From Incurvaria masculella (Eukaryota > Arthropoda > Insecta > Lepidoptera > Incurvariidae): DNA of 64,000 nucleotides. A program made the position numbers and the translations under genes. Under the pieces are notes generated by a model. The model saw only the letters and a program-made list of their open reading frames with translations. It did not search any database and was not told the DNA's origin. Shown here piece by piece: positions 59,701 through 64,000 of the stretch (its first letter is position 1; the number at the start of each line of letters is the position of its first letter). The stretch covers positions 14,750,077 through 14,814,076 of the forward strand of contig OX335646.2 of the NCBI GenBank assembly GCA_946894095.1. The letters are read 5' to 3'.

Positions 59701-62700
59701 ATGCATTTAGCAATGGCTACTTCTACTTAACGCATTCGGCTAGAGAAGTCATTCGAACAAACGTGATGGGTTAGTATTTTGAGGGTAAAGAAATAAACAA
59801 AAAAGTGACTATTAAGAAATTTGATTCCAATGTGGAAGCTGTAATTTTGATGTACCTGATTAACTTCAAATTAAATTTATCAGAGTTCAGCAGGTATGCA
59901 CAAATATTTACAATACTATTACTATAAAACAACTTTTAATTTCAAATAAACAATAAATAAAATATATTTATGTGCATAAATATTTTTTTATATAACTGGG
60001 CATAGACGGCTAGCACATAGTGTGGTCTGCTGTCATGATATAAGCCCAACAAACCGTATTTCCGAAGGAAAAAGGTGTCATGTCAGGACCTGTAATTTAT
60101 GAGCACGGCCATATCGAACTGCAAGGGAAATATGCACCATTTTTATTGGAGCTTTTTTATTCAGTGTGATGGGACCAACCTGGGCGGAGTTAACCCTACC
60201 ATTTAGTAGGGGAAGTAGGCTTTCCAATTTTACATAGATTCCGAACCATGAAATAGCTCCAATTCGGGACGAAATGCATTTATCCAAGTCAGAAAGAAAT
60301 TGGTGCATACACAGGGGATCAAACCCATGATGTCTGGCAAGTCCCCTAAAATGGAGCAAAATGCAATTACTGTACCCATCTAATAGAATTATTATAATAC
60401 ACACAGGCATTTAAACATGACCAAAAATCAATAACATTAAGTAATGACAAAGAAATATAACCATTATTTAAAATATGAAATCCGTTTAAATATAAACATA
60501 GTAAAAAGCAACTGTATCCACGCGGATAATACAGCTTCCAAATCGGTAAAATTACACAAATCAAATCTATCTAGATTTTCTTTTCGCGTTACAGACCTCA
60601 TCAAAAATCAGTTGTCCGTGATAAAACAAAACGTATAGTATTCCATATGTGAAGAAGGCCAGCATCAAGTGTGAGCACAATGTCTTGAAATCTGGACTCT
60701 GAAAACAAACCCGAGCTGAAAAGTATACGAAATGCTTGGCATAGTCTTCGCTACAAATGCTAAGATTTATTTTTAGTAAATCTGACCCCGAGGAAGGCCC
60801 ATAATGACCAATTTTTGGATATTTTAGTATGAAATCCTATTTTAACCGACTAAAAAAAAAAGGAAGAGGTTCTCAATTTGTCGGAATATTTTTTTTATTA
60901 CTAGTATATACATAATTTTGAAATGTTTTGTAGGCCTGCTTCTCGATAAGACTTTCACAAGCCAAAAAAACAAGAATTTGAAATAAATACACGGTTTAAA
61001 ATAAACTGAAATAGTAAAATAAACATGGGAAACAATGTCACTAATTTTTTGCACAAATTTTCATAAGTTCGGTTGTGCCCTAGAATTGCAGAGAGGGGTA
61101 ACGTTATTCTCAGAAAAATGTCACACGCCACGAAAGTATCTGAAATCTTTTGATTCGGAGGTGACGTCTAGTGACGTCTCCCGATAATCTTTGCTTACTC
61201 ACTCAAAATAGTAACGGTGACATTTTTTCTCGATTGACTCCCCAGCAGCGGCCACGCGGATCGTGTGCCGCCACACACGAACTGCTTTGAGCTGTCAGCG
61301 TCGATACAAAGTATGAAATATTCCATACTGTTCACGCAACCGTGTTATTGAGTCCATAACGAAAGCATAGACAACGCCGTAATACCTATGTATTACGGCG
61401 TTGTCTATGCCTTCGCTACGCAACAACAGCAGAATAAATAGTATTTACTCGTCGGAATCCATGTTTCGTAATTTCATGCAGGATGTCACACTCGTATGTA
61501 AGCTATGATTAACTATTTTTACTTCAATACACTTTTTGAATGAATGAATAAATTCTTTATTGAGCATAAACATAACAAAAAAAATAATCGACTTCAAAGA
61601 AAAAGCACTAAAAATTAAAAAATAATTTCCATTTTTGTAGTTACGATTTCTGTTATTTTTTGAGTCGGCGTCAGCCGGGCACGCGCTGCGCCAATCAAGA
61701 GGACCTAACCTAACCTAACCTAACCTAACCTAACCTAACCTAACCTAACCTAACCTTGGCTGACACCGACTCAAAAAATAACAGAAATCGTAACTACAAA
61801 AATGAAAATAATTTTTGAATTTTAAGTGCTTTTTCTTTGAAGTCGGTTATTTTTTTGTTAATTTTTTTTTATTTGTTTATTTTTAGTGAAACTGAAGTAA
61901 ACTTACTAATTTGTACACGTCCTTTCCAATAAAAAAAGAATCACCGAAATCGGTTGGCGTTATATTGAGTTATTCGTCCATTTGTCGCGCACATCTTAAT
62001 AAAAATTTAAGACTCTTATGATTTTCTCATGGATATCATTGCCAGAACTTAACCAAATTAAAATAGGACCACTTCGGAAGCACTAGCTATCATTTAAAAA
62101 AATAATCATCAAAATCGGTTCACCCAGGCAAAAGTTATGAGGTAACAAACATAAAAAAAAACTAAAAAAAAGCATACAGACGAATTGATAACCTCCTCCT
62201 TTTTTGAAGTCGGTTAAAAAATACAATTACAGAGAAAACATACACCAAAACAACAATACTGCACAAAGGCGGACTTATCACTAAGAGTGATTTCTTCCAG
62301 TCAACCCTTGGGGTGATGAGGAAAGGCAATAGAAATATCTGTAGGTAGGTGACACACCAGAATTTGAAAAAAAAAATAACTCCATAAACATACATATACC
62401 ATAATATATACATATAATTGAATATACGAATATGTATGATACATTACACTAATACATATTATTATATCCACAAACCAGGATAAAATACAAATAAAAACCT
62501 CTAATACCTATTAACATTGATTCTAAAATCAGTAATATTAGAAGGATAATAAAATAAAATATATATATACAGTGAGAAAATTTTATCATCTTTACATTTC
62601 ATTTAAGTAAAACTCCTTGACTTTAAGTTTGAAAGAGCTGATAGTTTGACAGGAGCGGACTGTGATCGGCTACGAGTTCCACAGACGTGCGGCATGAACA

Positions 62701-63820
62701 GTAAAGGAGTTCGAGAAAAAACATGTCGTATGGCGAGGAATCGCAAGGATACTGTTATTGCCAGATAGCAAAGGGAGACCATGTGAAGAGAGGTGCATAA
62801 ACCGGGGTCGAAGATATTCAGGATTTTGTCTAAATAGACAATGGGAAAGAGCCTCTGTATGATATTTTAAGACATTTGACCATATTTATGACCGATAGAA
62901 ATACTGGAAAAGGATTTTAAAAAAGGAACACAAATATATTTTAAATAAAATATATGAATTTCGAAGGTGACTTCTTATCGCAAAAATGATTCAATCATAA
63001 CTATTGAGCACACGTTATACAGAAAATACATTATAAGAACTTGTTTTACCTTTTTGCAACGCATTCTCGAGAAGTATAAATAGTGGTGTTTATACAAAGT
63101 AGGAAATGACAATACAAAATTTATATAGTTATTCATACTTACATGAGTAGCCTGAAACATGGACAAGCAGCCAACAATTCCAGCTGAAGTACAGTCTAGA
63201 GCAATTTGGAACCCAAACAAATTTTCCAGTTTCTTAACAAGTTTTATAGCCCTTATGTGGTTTGTAATGCATTTATTTGTTTTTCCTAAGTCTATGTTTG
63301 CATCTTCAGTAACTTTTTGAAAAATGTTATTTTGTCGTTTTCCTATTCTCTTTAAAATATCATTTTCACCTTGGCACATACTCATGAAGTCGATATTAAC
63401 AAACTCTACTTGTGCTACAACATACTTGCAGCAAGCGAATAACATGGCATCACAAATTGCACCTTGCACACATAGTGCAGATGCAATGACTTGAACTGCT
63501 AAAACAATGGAAAATGCTGGATTCTTTGAAACATCGAAGAAATACCTGCAAAAATATAATAATTTTCTAAGGTAAGCTCTTCCAGTTAACTATGAAAATA
63601 AAAAAGTTCAAAATCATATAGCATAAAACTCACGAAGCCTTTTGAGGCAGCTGAAACTCTCTCGTTTGTCCTACTGCACAGTAGATCCCTGCTTTAAAAT
63701 TTTCAAATAAGTCGAACATAAAGAAAAGTGTAGAATAGAATATTAAGATGCTTTTGAAGGTAAACTGAGTTTCTTTCGTTTTTTCTTGTAGCTTTTCTTT
63801 CTTTTGAGGATCTTTTTCAC
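56718..63820 (-). CDS. Odorant receptor gene B (7tm_6 family), exons 2-6; exon 1 beyond the window
   Basis: Second minus-strand OR, tandem paralogue of gene A and placed upstream of it. Exons seen: 63634-63820, 63143-63545, 60597-60698, 59520-59675, 56718-56774. They give about 301 residues with no stop and consistent phases. The first visible exon needs a 1-nt donor contribution from exon 1, which must lie past the right edge. Hallmarks: REFQLPQKAS; YFFDVSKNPAF; YVVAQVEF; LMLAFFTYGILYVLFYHGQ; ALPWQRC; and GSFSYFTLLQ at the C-terminus. An AATAAA lies 20 nt past the stop. Identity to gene A by hand count is about 49% (start of exon 3), 59% (exon 4), 88% (exon 5) and 67% (exon 6). A decayed exon 5 copy lies in intron 5, and a hairpin insertion with telomere-type repeats lies in intron 3. 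Expected role as for gene A; ligand unknown. Confidence 0.86.
57149..57345 (+). repeat. LINE-derived repeat, 5' portion (split by later insertions)
   Basis: ACTAGCTGCGGTACCCGGCT, GGATAAAAAGTAGCCC and CATGTACCAAATTTAATC are the start of a repeat common in arthropods. Its expected end (AAACAAACAAACTC.. TTATTATATTAGTATAGA) is found at 58795-58865, so about 1.4 kb has probably inserted between. Confidence 0.5.
58075..58680. other. GC-rich stretch with many GGGGAA motifs, unassigned
   Basis: Lies in OR gene B intron 5. Contains repeated GCGGGGAA/TGGGGAAT strings and CpG-rich ends. No protein or known repeat recognised. Confidence 0.3.
59344..59499 (-). pseudogene. Decayed tandem copy of OR gene B exon 5
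   Basis: Same frame and length as the intact exon, 176 bp away. It keeps PEIVYALPWQRCGVR and QRETF, and the GTAAGG donor and its flank are also duplicated. It has TAA in place of the TAC (Tyr) codon of SHFYT, and no AG at the homologous acceptor position. It therefore cannot code as an alternative exon without truncation. Confidence 0.82.
59520..59675 (-). CDS. OR gene B exon 5, the intact copy
   Basis: 156 nt, phase 0 on both sides, acceptor TTGCCTACAG, donor GTAAGG. Encodes SSRLPEIIYALPWQRCSVRY to HFYTLQRETFLS. GC-rich relative to the rest of the gene. A defective copy begins about 20 nt past its donor. Confidence 0.88.
59985..60330 (-). repeat. SINE copy in OR gene B intron 4
   Basis: ATATAACTGGGCATAGACGG, GGTGTCATGTCAGGACC, GAGCACGGCCATATCGAACT and GGGACCAACCTGGGCGG: reversed SINE body. 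Partial copies also lie at 45305-45400 and 58990-59160 (minus) and 39400-39490 (plus). Confidence 0.6.
60597..60698 (-). CDS. OR gene B exon 4
   Basis: 102 nt, 34 codons, acceptor GTTTGTTTTCAG, donor GTCTGT. Encodes SPDFKTLCSHLMLAFFTYG and LYVLFYHGQLIFDE, the conserved TM6-like block. Confidence 0.87.
61365..61410. repeat. Perfect 20-bp hairpin
   Basis: GCATAGACAACGCCGTAATA and its reverse complement at 61391-61410, with the 6-nt loop CCTATG. Within OR gene B intron 3. Confidence 0.8.
61586..61849. repeat. Large inverted repeat around a telomere-type array
   Basis: Arms of about 91 nt (61586-61676 and 61758-61849), nearly complementary: GTTACGATTTCTGTTATTTT at left and its complement at right. 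The loop holds (CCTAA)n. Confidence 0.8.
61703..61755. repeat. Interstitial (CCTAA)n, the insect telomere repeat
   Basis: About 10.5 perfect CCTAA units (TTAGG on the other strand), the usual lepidopteran telomere repeat, but flanked by single-copy-like and gene sequence on both sides, so not a chromosome end. Confidence 0.92.
63143..63545 (-). CDS. OR gene B exon 3
   Basis: 403 nt, acceptor TTTTTGCAG, donor GTAAGT, phase 2 in and 0 out. Encodes YFFDVSKNPAFSIVLAVQ, then CKYVVAQVEFVNIDF, a Lys/Asn-rich loop eight residues shorter than in gene A, and VGCLSMFQATH at the end. Confidence 0.88.
63634..63820 (-). CDS. OR gene B exon 2
   Basis: 187 nt, acceptor AAATTTAACAG, donor GTGAGT. Encodes EKDPQKKEKLQEKTKET, a TM-like segment and TREFQLPQKA. 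Length and phases equal those of exon 2 in gene A. Only 88 nt of intron separates it from exon 3. Confidence 0.86.
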
Positions 63821-64000
63821 CTGTTAAATTTTATTTCCTATGTAAATAAAGATATTTTTGGAACAAACTTGAGTAAATTCTTAATAAAACAAATTAGCAG
63901 AAATTATAAATTCATATTTGGCGGAATAATCACATTGTGGCGTACATTCATACATTCATTCGTCAAGAGAAGTCTATCTTGTATAAATCTATAAATGTAT

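Larger units (their letters stand above)
61541..62345. mobile_element. Repeat split by a foldback insertion, OR gene B intron 3
   Basis: Outer halves (TGAATGAATAAATTCTTTAT at 61541-61565 and AAATACAATTACAGAGAAAA to GTGATTTCTTCCAGTCAACC at 62220-62310) are adjacent in the related copy at 8224-8330. Here they are separated by about 640 bp bounded by AATCGACTTC and GAAGTCGGTTA. The inserted piece is thus a younger element with (A)ACCGACTTC ends. Confidence 0.6.

Noticed and set aside
61703..61755. Chromosome end
   Set aside because: Only about 53 bp of CCTAA with gene sequence on both sides; interstitial.

Overview
The window looks like nuclear DNA of a lepidopteran (moth or butterfly). It is AT-rich and repeat-dense, with intron-containing insect odorant receptor genes, mariner transposons, interstitial (TTAGG)n telomere-type repeats, and many short repeats (SINEs, MITEs) of kinds familiar from moth genomes. 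There is no bacterial-style coding.

The only convincing host genes are two paralogous odorant receptor (OR, 7tm_6 family) genes in tandem on the minus strand. OR gene A (33489-43886) can be assembled completely: six exons of 313, 187, 427, 102, 156 and 57 nt, all with GT/AG borders and compatible phases, giving 413 residues. OR gene B (56718 to beyond the right edge) shows exons 2-6, with exon lengths equal to those of A except exon 3 (403 nt); exon 1 lies outside. In both genes the penultimate exon (exon 5, 52 codons, GC-rich) has decayed tandem copies in the following intron: two in A, one in B. Exon 5 is about 88% identical between the genes in both protein and DNA, while exons 2-4 are clearly more diverged. 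This suggests concerted evolution or gene conversion of that exon, and it is the most interesting signal here.

Layout: 1-3718 holds no recognised gene, only repeats, including a 0.65-kb element with long terminal inverted repeats (TIRs). 3719-17750 is a near-perfect direct tandem duplication of a 7016-bp unit, which carries a SINE, a CpG-rich exon-like segment, the 3' end of a retrotransposon, and a 3.0-kb TIR element full of CGGCC motifs. 17750-33480 is intergenic: SINEs, MITEs, a hAT-like element, minisatellites and C-rich tracts. 33489-43886 is OR gene A, whose intron 3 holds two broken mariners in opposite orientation. 43900-51300 is intergenic repeats. 51450-54500 is a broken non-LTR retrotransposon with a C2H2 finger, reverse transcriptase and restriction-like endonuclease. 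54500-56700 is intergenic. 56718-63820 is OR gene B, whose intron 3 contains a hairpin-forming insertion with a telomere-repeat loop.

The ORs would act as ligand-binding subunits with the Orco co-receptor in antennal sensory neurons; ligands cannot be inferred from sequence. All exon borders and identities are hand-derived.
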